Assembly (NCBI RefSeq): GCF_028476545.1
Contig: NW_026731696.1
Coordinates: 186,001 to 250,000 of the forward strand
Direction: 5' to 3'
From: Physella acuta
Lineage: Eukaryota; Mollusca; Gastropoda; Physidae
Length of the DNA: 64,000 nt
The stretch's first letter is position 1. Each line of letters opens with the position of its first letter. The notes beneath the pieces were generated by a model, which saw only the letters and a program-made list of their open reading frames with translations, ran no database searches and was not told the DNA's origin. Made by a program: the position numbers and the translations under genes. This document shows positions 12,391-24,284 of the stretch, one piece after another.

Positions 12391-13245
12391 AGGCTGAGTT
12401 ACCTTACAGCAAACACCTGTGAGGGCTGAGTTACCTTACAGCACATACCTGTGAGGGCTGAGTTACCTTACAGCAAACATCTGTTGAGGGCTGAGTTACC
12501 TTACAGCAAACACCTGTGAGGGCTGAGTTACCTTACAGCAAACACCTGTGAGGGCTGAGTTACCTTACAGCAAACACCTGTGAGGGCTGAGTTACCTTAC
12601 AGCAAACACCTGTGAGGGCTGAGTTACCTTACATTACATACCTGTGAGGGCTGAGTTACCTTACACAGCACATACCTGTGAGGGCTGAGTTACCTTACAG
12701 TACATACCTGTGAGGGCTGAGTTACCTTACACAGCACATACCTGTGAGGGCTGAGTTACCTTACAGTACATACCTGTGAGGGCTGAGTTACCTTACACAG
12801 CACATACCTGTGAGGGCTGAGTTACCTTACACAGCACATACCTGTGAGGGCTGAGTTACCTTACAGTACATACCTGTGAGGGCTGAGTTACCTTACACAG
12901 CACATACCTGTGAGGGCTGAGTTACCTTACAGTACATACCTGTGAGGGCTGAGTTACCTTACAGTACATACCTGTGAGGGCTGAGTTACCTTACAGTACA
13001 TACCTGTGAGGGCTGAGTTACCTTACAGTACATACCTGTGAGGGCTGAGTTACCTTACAGTACATACCTGTGAGGGCTGAGTTACCTTACAGTACATACC
13101 TGTGAGGGCTGAGTTACCTTACAGTACATACCTGTGAGGGCTGAGTTACCTTACAGTACATACCTGTGAGGGCTGAGTTACCTTACAGTATATACCTGTG
13201 AGGCTTACAATATATACCTGTGAGGACTGACTCACCTTACAGTGC
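12363..13245 (+). repeat. 3' UTR minisatellite starting in the transporter's last codons
   Basis: About 33-36-bp units of the form GAGTTACCTTACAGCA plus CATACCTGTGAGGGCT. The first unit encodes the protein C-terminus ELPYSTYL and the stop TGA (12388-12390). About 25 further copies follow. Several variants (CAGCAAAC, CAGTACAT, CACAGCACAT) are ordered in blocks. Confidence 0.95.
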
Positions 13246-13539
13246 TTACATGTGAGGGCTGAGCACGGCATGTACACATGTGTTATCAGGCCAGAGGTTT
13301 ACACAGGACCCCTCAGTGTGCTCGTACAGCTGTGTTAACAAGACCGGGCTGCCAGCGCCACTCCCCCCTCACCCCACACCCGGGCCTCTCAGTCTTACCA
13401 AACGTAACAGTGGTTTCACGGGGCCATCTCAACACGTAGACATGGTTTGACACAGTGGTCATTCGGCTAGTCAACTGGGCTTGCTAGACATACGCCGCCC
13501 TCCCCCTTCCCCCATCCTCCTAGGTTTTGACATCATGAA

Positions 13540-13745
13540 GTAACGAAATAAAGAAACTATTGGATACTAGAACTACTTTATGCTGTGTTACTTGTCTTGT
13601 TGATGGTTTAATACACGAAATAAAGAAACTGCTGGGTACTAGAACTACTTTATGCTGTTACTAGTCTTGTTGATGGTAGAATACACGAAATAAAGAAACT
13701 GCTGGGTACTAGAACTACTTTATGCTGTTACTAGTCTTGTGTATA
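13540..13745 (+). repeat. Triplicated 3' end carrying the poly(A) signal
   Basis: A unit of about 68 bp with ACGAAATAAAGAAACTGCTG occurs three times (AATAAA at 13547, then near 13618 and 13687). This is the likely polyadenylation region of the transporter gene, tandemly copied. Confidence 0.88.
13547..13552 (+). promoter_or_regulatory. Candidate poly(A) signal, transporter gene
   Basis: First canonical AATAAA after the stop codon and 3' UTR repeat. Two more copies lie within the next 140 bp. Confidence 0.6.
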
Positions 13746-13749
13746 GCGG

Positions 13750-14525
13750 TAAATTATGTTTATGTTGTCCACAACACAACGACGTGTGACGTGAACAAGG
13801 GGTCATGAAGGTCAATGTTGTGTGTGTCGTCATTTATATGTGTGTGTGCTGGTTTATTTAAAATTGTCTGAAATCATGTGGTGCGGGGGGGGGGGGGAGG
13901 TAATGGGTAATGGTCAGCAAAATACTAAGATTTACTGGTGCCTGGGTCACTGTCTGAAATCGTGAGACAATTTCCAGCTATCAAATCTGGCCTTCAATTA
14001 ATCACAGAAACAGGTGAACTCTACTTCACTTGCCCCATAGAACGTCAGGTTCGAATAGGGAACCTTAATTTACTTACATTAATTACAGCACCACATATTT
14101 AGTGAACACGATCAGCACAATTCTTATACACAGTCCCAATCACGTGACGCCCTACAACACGAACTGACCAGACGACAGCTCAGCCACCATCGTCTGTTGC
14201 TATTGTCTGATGACGTGTTAAGAATGAGGAAGTGACGTATACACAGGTGTACGTACGAAAGGGCAGGCTAATCCGCGGGTCAGACATTCATGCACACAAC
14301 ACGTAGGATCTCGTGAGAAAATTTGTCATGAATGAACCAGAATCACAACAAACCATCGTAACTTTGTACAACGGGTCATTGTTGGTCAGCAATACTCGAG
14401 GCTTGTGGAACGTCACAAAAACTGATTAATTAACATAATTAACATAATAGGTGATCTGATTGAATACAGACAACGGCCTGTAAAGATGTGTTTGTGTTAG
14501 GTCAGCTGTGTATGAAAGGATGAAT
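13750..14525. other. Intergenic DNA between transporter and chitinase A
   Basis: A G-run near 13885, otherwise unique-looking AT-rich sequence. No exon or element recognised. Confidence 0.5.
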
Positions 14526-14530
14526 GAAAG

Positions 14531-14568
14531 TGACGTCATTGTGTGAACTTGAGTAACCTGTATATAAG
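14531..14568 (+). promoter_or_regulatory. Core promoter of chitinase A: CRE-like site and TATA box
   Basis: A palindromic TGACGTCA (14531-14538, the CRE/ATF-type site) is followed after 22 bp by TATATAAG (14561-14568). Transcription would start near 14590. A short 5' UTR exon would run to a donor ATAAG|GTGAG at 14655/14656. Confidence 0.62.
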
Positions 14569-14642
14569 AGACTGGTAAGACAGACTCTACTGACTCAGTG
14601 GCGGGCTTCAAACAACACGGTTGGGAGTACTGGAGATCTGGT

Positions 14643-14945
14643 GGATTAGGATAAGGTGAGAGGCGTGATTGGGATAAGGTGAGGCTTGATTAGGATAAGG
14701 TGAGGCTTGATTGGGATAAGGTGAGGATTGATTAGGATAAGGTGAGAGGCTTGATTAGGATAAGGTGAGAGGCTTGATTAGGATAAGGTGAGAGGCTTGA
14801 TTAGGATAAGTTGAGAGGCTTGATTAGGATAAGGAGAGGCTTGATTAGGATAAGGTGAGAGGCTTGATTAGGATAAGGTGAGAGGCGTGATTAGGATAAG
14901 GTGAGGCTTGATGAGGATAAGGTGAGGCTTGATTAGGATATGGTG
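14643..14945 (+). repeat. Minisatellite seeded on the chitinase A 5' UTR donor
   Basis: Units of about 20-24 bp with GGATTAGGATAAG|GTGAGAG repeat about thirteen times. The first copy overlaps the proposed 5' UTR exon end, so each unit carries a donor identical or nearly identical to the real one. Confidence 0.88.
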
Positions 14946-15867
14946 TACTATTTGGTTAGGATAAGATAAAGTAAGCAACGAAATTAGGATTTGGCGAATT
15001 AATTTTTAGGAAAAAGTGAACTTCGTCGATTTAGAATAGCCATACTTGACCATTAATTAGTATGATTTAAAACTGGAGCAACATTTTCTGTCAAGCCATT
15101 TGCCAGTGTTGGACTATGTTGGCATCTAAGGGAGTCTATTTATTTATTACAGATGTTATCTTAGTTGCTTCCCTTCGCATAGTTTAACCAGACTTCGTGA
15201 CGTCACACTTTGAAAAGTATTTTTAAACTGAGTTCCAACAGTTAGTTTGTATTTAGTTATAGACTAGAAGTTAAAGAAACATTTGACCCATATGTCCAAT
15301 ATTGATCGAACTAAAATAAAAATAAATATTAACATAAATTATCTTTTTATGTTAAATGTCTATTTCATTTGACGTTCAGAATTAGATTCCTTTTAATTTT
15401 AAATTGTCAACATTTGAAACCAGAGGCTATATGATTTTTAAAAATTTTGGACTGATTTGTGAATAACACAAAAAAATACTACGATTCAAGTTAATGGATT
15501 GTGTTGGAGCCTCTCAAACAAGTAATACAGTTCTGGTGATGTATAACACGGAGGGAACTTTGCTGAATCTCACCAGAAACAGCAAAACAAAACATGGGCC
15601 TTTCATGTAAAAAGAGCAACGACAAGAAATATTACATAGCGAGTAGTCATATTTTTAAAAATAACTTACTAAGTCATAATATTAAAAAATAAATGGCAAT
15701 ACAATGTGGCTTTCTAGAAGTGTTTATTTTTTTCCTATTAAAATATGTGATAAAAATTATTAGTAGTAAATTATTGATTCAGATGTAAGTAAATGAAGAT
15801 TAGTATGAATTAGGTTTCCTATCGGATTCCGATTTTCTCTCTAACCATCTCTGTTGTCTTCGCTTAG

Positions 15868-18800
15868 ATGTGGTCTACGCTCTTGATGACAGCAGTGCTA
15901 GCACCGGTTATCTTCGGTAAGTTGGGTGTCTCTCCGTTTATCTTCGGTAAATGGTGTGTTCTCCGTTTATTTTCGTAAAGTCTAATATTTTTCCTTGTAT
16001 TGTGGGGCGAGTGGGATGGAAGGGGGGGGGGGGGTAGGTGGACAGAGAAATTAAGTTAAATCTAATCTCTAGTTCAAAATTTTTATAAGCAAATCGTGAG
16101 ATAATCTCATTGAAGGAGATCCACTTTAAGAGTAATGAATCGCCAATGACGTCACCGAGTTCTTTGATTCCAGGTGCGCTGAGCCTTCGCCGAGTCTGCT
16201 ACTACACGAACTGGTCCCAGTACCGGCCTCCACCCGGCAGCTTCACCCCCGAGGACGTTGACCCTTTCCTCTGCACTCACATCGTCTTCTCCTTCGCCAA
16301 GATCATCAACGACCAGCTGACGCCGTTTGAGGCAAACGACGAGGACACAGACGACACCAAGGGAGCGTAAGTAGATGTTAGATGAAAGTAGATGTTAGAT
16401 GAAAGTAGATGTTAGATGAAAGTAGATGTTAGATGAAAGTAGATGTTAGATGAAAGTAGATGTTAGATGAAAGTAGATGTTAGATGAAAGTAGTTGTTAG
16501 ATGAAAGTAGATGTTAGATGAAAGTAGATGTTAGATGAAAGTAGATGTTAGATGAAAGTAGATGTTAGATGAAAGTAGATGTTAGATGTGCTACACAGAC
16601 GACACTAAGGGAGCGTAAGTAGATGTTAGATGAAAGTAGATGTTAGATGAAAGTAGATGTTAGATGAAAGTAGATGTTAGATGAAAGTAGATGTTAGATG
16701 AAAGTAGATGTTAGATGAAAGTAGATGTTAGATGAAAGTAGATGTTAGATGAAAGTAGATGTTAGATGAAAGTAGATGTTAGATGAAAGTAGATGTTAGA
16801 TGAAAGTAGATGTTAGATGAAAGTAGATGTTAGATGTGCTACACAGACGACACTAAGGGAGCGTAAGTAGATGTTAGATGAAAGTAGATGTTAGATGAAA
16901 GTAGATGTTAGATGAAAGTAGATGTTAGATGAAAGTAGATGTTAGATGAAAGTAGATGTTAGATGAAAGTAGATGTTAGATGAAAGTAGATGTTAGATGA
17001 AAGTAGATGTTAGATGAAAGTAGATGTTAGATAAAGGAAGATGTTAGATGAAAGTAGATGTTAGATGAAAGTAGATGTTAGATGAAAGTAGATGTTAGAT
17101 GAAAGTAGATGTTAGATGAAAGTAGATGTTAGATGAAAGTAGATGTTAGATGAAAGTAGATGTTAGATGAAAGTAGATGTTAGATGAAAGTAGATGTTAG
17201 ATGAAAGTAGATGTTAGATGAAAGTAGATGTTAGATGAAAGTAGATGTTAGATGAAAGTAGATGTTAGATGAAAGTAGATGTTAGATGTGCTACACAGAC
17301 GACACTATGGGAGCGTAAGTAGATGTTAGATGAAAGTAGATGTTAGATGAAAGTAGATGTTAGATGAAAGTAGATGTTAGATGAAAGTAGATGTTAGATG
17401 AAAGTAGATGTTAGATGAAAGTAGATGTTAGATGAAAGTAGATGTTAGATGAAAGTAGATGTTAGATGAAAGTAGATGTTAGATGAAAGTAGATGTTAGA
17501 TAAAGGAAGATGTTAGATGAAAGTAGATGTTAGATGAAAGTAGATGTTAGATGAAAGTAGATGTTAGATGAAAGTAGATGTTAGATGAAAGTAGATGTTA
17601 GATGAAAGTAGATGTTATATGAAAGTAGATGTTAGATGAAAGTAGATGTTAGATGAAAGTAGATGTTAGATGAAAGTAGATGTTAGATGTGCTACACACA
17701 ATAAGGCGACACTAAGATATCGTAAGTAGATGTTAGATGTGCTACACAGACGACACCAAGGGAGCGTAAGTAGATGTTAGATGAAAGTAGATGTTAGATG
17801 TGCTACACAGGCGACACCAAGGGAGCGTAAGTAGATGTTAGATGTGCTATACACAATAAGGCGACACTAAGATATCGTAAGTAGATGTTAGATGTGCTAC
17901 ACAGGCGATACGAAGGGGTCTTAAGTAGATGTTAGATGTGCTACACAGACGACACCAAGGGGTCGTAAGTAGATGTTAGATGTGTTACACACAATAAGGC
18001 GACACTAAGGGAGCGTAAGTAGATGTTAGATGAAAGTAGATGTTAGATGTGCTACACAGGCGACACTAAGGGAGCGTAAGTAGATGTTAGATGTGTTACA
18101 CACAATAAGGCGACACTAAGGGAGCGTAAGTAGATGTTAGATGTGCTACACAGGCGACACCAAGGGAGCGTAAGTAGATGTTAGATGAAAGTAGATGTTA
18201 GATGTGCTACATAGACGACACCAAGGGAGCGTAAGTAGATGTTAAATATGCTACACAGGCGACACCAAGGGATCGTAAGTAGATGTTAGATGTGCTACAT
18301 AGACGACACCAAGGGAGCGTAAGTAGATGTTAGATGTGCTACACAGGCGACACCAAAGGAGCGTAAGTAGATGTTAGATGTGCTATACAGGACACGGGCA
18401 GGACAAATACAATACAGGACATTTCACGGATAGGGCAGATATAATATAACACTTGACATAACGTTTCCCGGATATCCCGTACATTTTGTGTTTACTGTTG
18501 AAAATCTCAAATAGAACTCGAACGTCCCAATGTCCTTCACAGCCCAATGAGGCCTTATGTTTCGTACAGTCCTATATAGTCCTGTTATGTCGTTTTGTAT
18601 TTGTTAGCACCTCCCCCCTTCCCGTTTTAATTTTGTAATATTAAAACATGCAATATAACCTCAGCTTTTTATACCGACACCAGAGGCGTAGCGAGGGGGG
18701 CGGGGGGGGGGACGGGGGGGGGACGGGGGGAGACGGCGGGGGGGGGGGGGACATATGTCGCCGGGCGCCGACCTTAGGGGGCGCAAAAGGGGTTGGAAAA

Positions 18801-21800
18801 AACAAATTGAGGGGAGGGGGCGCAAATCGAAAGTTTGTCCCCGGGCACCGGGGAGGGTCGCTACGCCTCTGCAATTAGAACAGATGTACGTTCTTTTAAT
18901 AGTCTGTTACTTTGATTGTGGTGTTAAAATTATCTTTAATTAAAAACAATTGCGTACGCGTTTCCAACAGCAATAAAAATGTGTACCCCTCCAGATACAC
19001 GCAGATAATAGAGCTGAAGGACGCCAACCCCAGGCTGAAGATACTCCTGGCCGTGGGGGGCTACAACCTCGGGTCATCAGCCTTCTCTCGCATGGTAGCC
19101 AGTGCCGGCAACCGGAAGTATTTTATTCGCACGTCCATCAAGTTTTTACGTGACTATGATTTTGATGGCCTCGACCTTGACTGGGAGTACCCGACCCTGA
19201 GAGGGGGCGTGCCGGAAGACAAACGTAGATTCACTTTGTTAGTTCAGGTAAGATTTCTCACTGTGCGAGACATGCAATTTTTTTTCCTAAAAGAACAAAC
19301 TACAATTTGCGAGATACGCAATTTTTTAAAAGAACAAACCACCATTTGCGAGATTAGCAAGAACAAACTACACTTACGTGCTTATAGACCAACGTACATT
19401 TTTTAATGTAGTGGACTGACTTTAGTTTTTTAGGGGTTTTTTTCTGTTGCATCATTGTAAATTTTATTTTCTGTTGTGAGGCATTTTATTTCGTTTCTTC
19501 AGGAATTGGCGGCAGCTTTTGACAGAGAGCGTGTGCCAGCCGGAAAATCACGGCTAATTCTTTCAGCTGCCGTTGCCGGTGGAAAAAACAACATAGATTC
19601 ATCTTACGAGATCAGTCTAATTAGCAAGTATGTGATTGGTTAATTAGTTTAATTAAAACAGCAAGCCGTTGCTGGTCAATTAGTTCCTTTAATTAGCGAT
19701 TTAGTTGTTGGGAAGTTAATTAGGTTGGCACGTAAGTTATGAGCAGATGTATGAGGTGGCCAAGCGTTAGAACACAGCTGTTAAATATTTTGGTACCTTG
19801 ACTAGAACTGGCAAGTCTGACATAAACTTTAGTAGACAAATATATTCTTTTTAAAAACATTAAGTTATAACGAATACAATACTTGATTTGGTTTTGTTGA
19901 AATTACATTAGAAAAAACAATGTAATTGCTTTGTTCGTGACTTTGTTTGATGTTTGACAAAATAATCAAGGGATTAGTTGGTGATTTTGTTTAATGTTTG
20001 ACTAAATAAGCAAAAGGATTAGTTGGTGACTTTGTTTGATGTTTGATGAAATAATCAAAAGGATTAGTTGGTGATTTTGTTAAATGTTTGACGAAACCCC
20101 AGGAGGCTGGACATGATCAACCTGATGACGTATGACTACCACGGCAGCTGGGAGCCCCTCACTGGACACAACAGTCCCCTGTACGGGCGCTCGGGGGACA
20201 CGGGGCCCCTCGCTAACTCCCACACTGTAGGTATATGTCATCCTAATGTGACTTATCTAACTTGTGACTAATTTGTGACTAACTTGTGACTACCTTGTTT
20301 AAATCTCTGGTGTCCAGGACTTTACAGCCACCTACTGGATGAAGAACGTGACTAACTTGTGACTAACGTGTGACTAACGTGTGACTAACGTGTGACTAGC
20401 TTGTGACTAACTTGTGACTAACGTGTGACTAACCTGTGACTAACTTGTGACTAACTTGTGACTAACCTGTGACTAACTTGTGACTAACTTGTTTAAATCT
20501 CTGGTGTCCAGGACTTTACAGCTACCTACTGGGTGAAGAAAGTGACTAATTTGTGACTAACTTGTGACTAACTTGTGACTAATTTGTGACTAACTTGTGA
20601 CTAACTTGTGACTAACTTGTGACTAACTTGTGACTAACTTGTGACTAACTTGTGACTAACTTTTGACTAACTTGTGACTAACTTGTGACTAACTTGTGAC
20701 CAACGTGTGACTAACGTGTGACTAACTTGTTTAAATCTCTGGTGTCCAGGACTTTACAGCCACCTACTGGGTGAAGAACGTGACTAACTTGTGACTAACT
20801 TGTGACTAACGTGTGACTAACTTGTGACTAACTTTTTAAAATCTCTGGTGTCCAGGACTTTACGGCCACCTACTGGGTGAAGAACGTGACTAACTTGTGA
20901 CTAACTTGTGACTAACTTGTTCAAATCTCTGGTGTCCAGGACTTTACAACCACCTACTGGATGAAGAACGGAGCACCGAGATCTAAACTCAACATAGGCC
21001 TGGCCACATACGGCCGGACATTCACACTAGACGACCCCAAGGACAGCAGGGTTGGAAGTCCGGCTGCCGGTCCCGGTCCGGCCGGTCAATACACTCGAGA
21101 GCCGGGCTTTATGGCTTACTATGAGGTAAGGTTAACTGGCTTTATGGGTTACTATGAGGTAAGGTTAACAGCTCCCGAGTAACTAGACCATCTTGCACGA
21201 TTAATCAATACGAGCCGACCCGCGGCGTATCATACGCCGCGATTTAGTTGTTTTATTTTCTACTTTTCAGTAATTCATAAATTGTGAATTCGACAGTACC
21301 ACTGCCACTGAAAATATTTGCTTTAAAACACTATCAGTAGGTCGTTAAGGACGATACTACCCCCACCCTCCTTTCCCCCAACCCCTACCCTACACCCCCC
21401 CCCTGGAAAGCAGCCTCCTCTTAGTTACCTCCCCTAAGTTTAAAATAGTTTCAAACTAAATTATCTGCCCCTAATGGCCGTCACTAAAACCGGCTCTACG
21501 ATTGTAAACATTTAGCGTGAACCAAAGCTCACCAGACCATGTAGGGGTGGGGTGGTAGGGAGCGCTTACAGCTTGTTTTCTAGATTCCAAGAAGAGAATT
21601 ATATATATTATAAATGTAGACATTTTATTAAAAAATGTAATATTGAACTGCACACATTTCTATCCCCCCCCCCCCTACCAGATCTGCCGGATGATTAAGG
21701 AGGGCGCCAAGACCTATCGTCTGCAGGATCAACAGGTGCCTTACCTGGTCCAGGGGGACGTGTGGGTGGGGTACGATGACCCCAAGAGCTTGAGAAACAA

Positions 21801-23575
21801 AGTAGGTTGACACGTGACGTCTAAAGATTTTATCCAATATCATATTGGTCAATGTACAATGACTGTGAACTATTATCGAAAACTGCCGAAAACTTCTTTG
21901 AAAAAAATTAAGATTGTTTCATCAATAAGCTGACATAGCATTCAGTTTTAGAAAGAATATCTTCTATTAATTTCATTATATCAAAGTTAAGAAGATAAAG
22001 ATAAAAAAGTCCCCCCTTACATTTATCTTCTATAAATTTCATTACACCCAAGTTAAGAAGATAAAGATAAAAAAGTCCCCCCTTACATTTATCTTCTATA
22101 AATTTCATTACACCCAAGTTAAGAAGATAAAGATCAAAAAGTCACCCTTACATTTATCTTCTATTAATTTCATTATAACAAAGTTAAGAAGATAAAGAAA
22201 AAAAGTCCCCCCTTACATTTGTTTCAATGCTTGCCGCCAGGTTCAGTACATCAAAGACCGGGGCTATGGCGGCATTATGGTTTGGGCTCTGGACTTGGAC
22301 GATTTCAGTGGAGCCTCATGTGGGGGAGGGGCTTATCCTCTGGTGCGGGCCATCAAGGAGGAGAGTGCCTCCAACTCGACAGGGTAATCAGCTGCATCTG
22401 AGAGGGGGGGGGGGTTGTCACTGGTGGTGTTGTGGGGGGGGGGGTGCTGTTACTGGTGGTGGTGTGGGGGGGGGGGTTACTGGGTTGTAGTTGGGGTTTC
22501 ACTGGGATATGGATGTAGGGGTTGTCACTGGGGGAGTTGAATTGTGAGAGAGGGGGGGGGGGGTTGAGGGTGTGGCTGTCACTAGGGGGTGTTGTGTCTG
22601 GGGGAGTTGAATGGTGAGAGAGGGGGGGGGGGTTGAGGGTGTGGCTGTCACTGGGGGGTGTTGTCTCTGGGTAGGGGCAGTGAGGATGTTGTCACTGGGA
22701 ATTGTTGAGTACGTCACTGATAATTTTTGGGTGATCTCATCATTGGAGAAGTCACTAATCGATGGTGGGGGGGGGGGAGGGGGGTTCTATTATTTTGTGG
22801 AATCGTAAGGACCGTCATTCGAGAAATTGTGAAAGTTATCATTTATTTAGAATAACTTAGCTCATACCGTCAAATATAATTAGTTAGATCAACGTTTAAA
22901 ACATTGTGTTTTGATAAATTAAATTTTATTACTGTGACATAAAACATTAGACCGGACGGTTTTCTCTATAAGCGAAGTGTAACAAAAAGTGCATGACAAT
23001 TTAAAATAGCTGAAGTTGTTTTCCCTGCACGTTCCAGCATTCACTCAGTGCCCAACGCCACACTGACCACTAAACTGACCAACTCACGACTAGACTCCAG
23101 TAAATCAGACAGTAAGTGTGCACTGTGTTGCAGGTAGGCAAGTGGTTGATATCAGCATTCTCATTGTGATAAAAACATATTCACTATAATATTTTACCGC
23201 TCTTCCCTCTGTGTTACAAATTATGTAGATCTATTTGATTATGTTATAATTTTTTTAGCATAACTAAGTAATTCTAAATTAATGTTTGTGTTTATCGGCA
23301 TTTAAATGGTTAAATTAATTATTTAGAATTGGAATGATGGGATATGAAACATGGTGGCCGATGTCTAAAAATAGATTTGACCTTGACTTCCAGACGTGAC
23401 GCGGCTCTGCAAGGACCAGCATCTTAGCGACGGCCTTCACCCCCAGCCCGGAAGCTGCGCCAAGTTCGTCGTCTGTGTCAGGGGCGTGACCTTTGTGAGG
23501 TCATGCATGCTGGGTACCGTGTTCAGCTCGACAGCCAAACGTTGTGTGCTGGCCTCCAGGACTTCACGGTGCTGA
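15868..23575 (+). CDS. Chitinase A: secreted GH18 endochitinase with C-terminal CBM14, 482 aa
   Basis: Hydrolyses beta-1,4 bonds in chitin outside the cell. Exons: 15868-15916, 16174-16366, 18995-19247, 19503-19627, 20103-20226, 20940-21125, 21682-21801, 22241-22383, 23038-23111, 23394-23575 (1449 nt, phases consistent). Residues 1-17 form a signal peptide. The GH18 barrel covers about residues 22-395. It has AVGGYN (100-105) in the place of the SxGG strand, the catalytic [10 protein letters not shown] with D138, D141, D143 and proton donor E145, then MTYDYHGSW and [11 protein letters not shown] short Thr/Ser linker (exon 9) leads to a six-cysteine peritrophin-A domain that ends the protein. 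The ATG immediately follows an acceptor AG, as in B, C and D. This is the most divergent member of the cluster. Five copies of the exon 6 acceptor precede the one that keeps the frame open. Confidence 0.94.
15903..15982 (+). repeat. Donor of chitinase A exon 1 present three times
   Basis: CGGTTATCTTCG|GTAAG is followed by CCGTTTATCTTCGGTAAA and CCGTTTATTTTCGTAAAG. The spacing is about 31-33 bp and the copies decay with distance from the exon. Confidence 0.8.
16345..18385 (+). repeat. 2-kb compound minisatellite seeded on chitinase A exon 2 donor
   Basis: Two nested units are present. A 17-bp unit (GTAGATGTTAGATGAAA) is repeated in long runs. A longer unit holds the exon 2 end and donor (GACACCAAGGGAGC|GTAAGT) and recurs near 16592, 16838 and 17292, then every 40-60 bp from about 17690 to 18360, some fifteen to eighteen times. 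The true donor is at 16367. Confidence 0.95.
18681..18871. mobile_element. TIR-type MITE, 191 bp, in chitinase A intron 2
   Basis: The left end CAGAGGCGTAGCGA is matched by its exact reverse complement at the right end (14-bp terminal inverted repeats). The interior is very G-rich with no coding capacity. No convincing target-site duplication is seen, so the superfamily is left open (hAT-like ends are possible). Confidence 0.75.
19230..19375 (+). repeat. Short decaying repeat after chitinase A exon 3 donor
   Basis: About three copies of a unit of 35-50 bp with TTTGCGAGATACGCAATTTT and AAAAGAACAAAC begin just after the donor at 19248. Confidence 0.65.
20235..20939 (+). repeat. Array of acceptor plus exon 6 start (chitinase A intron 5)
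   Basis: A unit with CTCTGGTGTCCAG|GACTTTACAG, followed by the first coding bases of exon 6 through ATGAAGAAC or GTGAAGAAC, occurs near 20305, 20500, 20740 and 20845. The true copy has its acceptor at 20938-20939. Between them lie runs of a 10-bp unit (GTGACTAACT). In the four upstream copies the exon-like part soon meets TGA, so only the last acceptor keeps the frame open. Confidence 0.94.
21107..21170 (+). repeat. Duplicated exon 6 end and donor, chitinase A
   Basis: GGCTTTATGG-TTACTATGAG|GTAAGGTTAAC occurs twice in tandem, 34 bp apart. The true donor is the first (21126). Confidence 0.9.
21210..21609 (-). mobile_element. Dispersed 0.4-kb non-autonomous repeat with terminal hairpin, copy 1
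   Basis: The left end is CGAGCCGACC followed by the palindrome GCGGCGTATCATACGCCGC (perfect 9-bp arms). The right end is a short TA run after CAAGAAGAGAATT. The body is highly similar to the inverted copy at 47632-48052. A hairpin near one end and a TA tail at the other recall Helentron/HINE-type elements, but no CTRR end was seen and the class is uncertain. No coding capacity. Orientation is set as hairpin at the 3' end, by choice. Confidence 0.75.
21955..22225 (+). repeat. About 62-bp repeat upstream of the exon 8 acceptor, chitinase A
   Basis: Four copies of a unit with AAGTTAAGAAGATAAAGATA and CCCCTTACATTTATCTTCTA. The last copy runs to within about 20 bp of the acceptor at 22240. Confidence 0.85.
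22400..22740 (+). repeat. G-rich degenerate repeat after the exon 8 donor, chitinase A
   Basis: Units with TTGTCACTGGGGGAGTTGAA and runs of 9-13 G start within 20 bp of the donor. The TGTCACTGGGGG word is shared with the large array at 36.2-38.7 kb. Confidence 0.8.
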
Positions 23576-23634
23576 AACGTCATACGTGACGTCACACGTG
23601 ACGACCCACGTCACAGCGGCTCGGTCCGTCACAA

Positions 23635-23805
23635 CGGTCAACGTGACTCGTCCATTCTGTAAGTCAGGTCTGACTTGAAATGTGACGTCACACGGTCGAC
23701 GTGACTCGTCCATTCTGTAAGTCAGGTCTGACTTGAAATGTGACTCCACACGGGTCGACGTGACTCGTCCATTCTGTAAGTCAGGTCTGACTTGAAATGT
23801 GACTT
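23635..23805 (+). repeat. 3' UTR repeat of chitinase A
   Basis: Three tandem copies of a unit of about 58 bp with GACGTGACTCGTCCATTCTG and AAGTCAGGTCTGACTTGAAA, starting 60 bp after the stop codon. Confidence 0.88.
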
Positions 23806-23974
23806 TATCCAGTCTCGGCACCGATTGCTCATTGAACTTCGGGGATAATGACTTTTCAAATGTGACCTTCAGGGTCAAATGTCAGTTGTTGAGTCCATTG
23901 AACAAAGCTTGAACGTTGATGATCAAAAATTCTAATCAAATGTTTAAATCAAGATGTTAGAAATACAACCTGTG

Positions 23975-24191
23975 AATAAATATGTTTGAATGACGATGTA
24001 TGAATTGTGTGATTGACGATATATGAATTGTGTGATTGACGATGTATGCATTGTGTGATTGACGATGTATGCATTGTGTGATTGACGATGTATGAATTGT
24101 GTGATTGACGATGTATTATGATGTTATGATATCAAGACACCGGTTGTATTCTTGTATATAATTCTAAATTATAACATTTCAATGAAATAAA
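23975..24191 (+). promoter_or_regulatory. Candidate poly(A) signals, chitinase A, with a small tandem repeat between
   Basis: AATAAA at 23975-23980 and again at 24186-24191. Between them about five copies of a 27-bp unit with TGACGATGTATGAATTGTG. Confidence 0.55.
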
Positions 24192-24284
24192 TTACAAGAA
24201 AAATATTCCGAGTTTCTGGCTCTAAGGTAAAATCTATTTAAGTAATTATATTTCTTTCTTTTTCGCTTTTGTTACTGCCCACAA

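Noticed and set aside
20305-20880. Extra copies of chitinase A exon 6 as a tandem gene fragment
   Set aside because: Only the acceptor and about 30 coding bases are copied. They are parts of a junction array, not additional exons.
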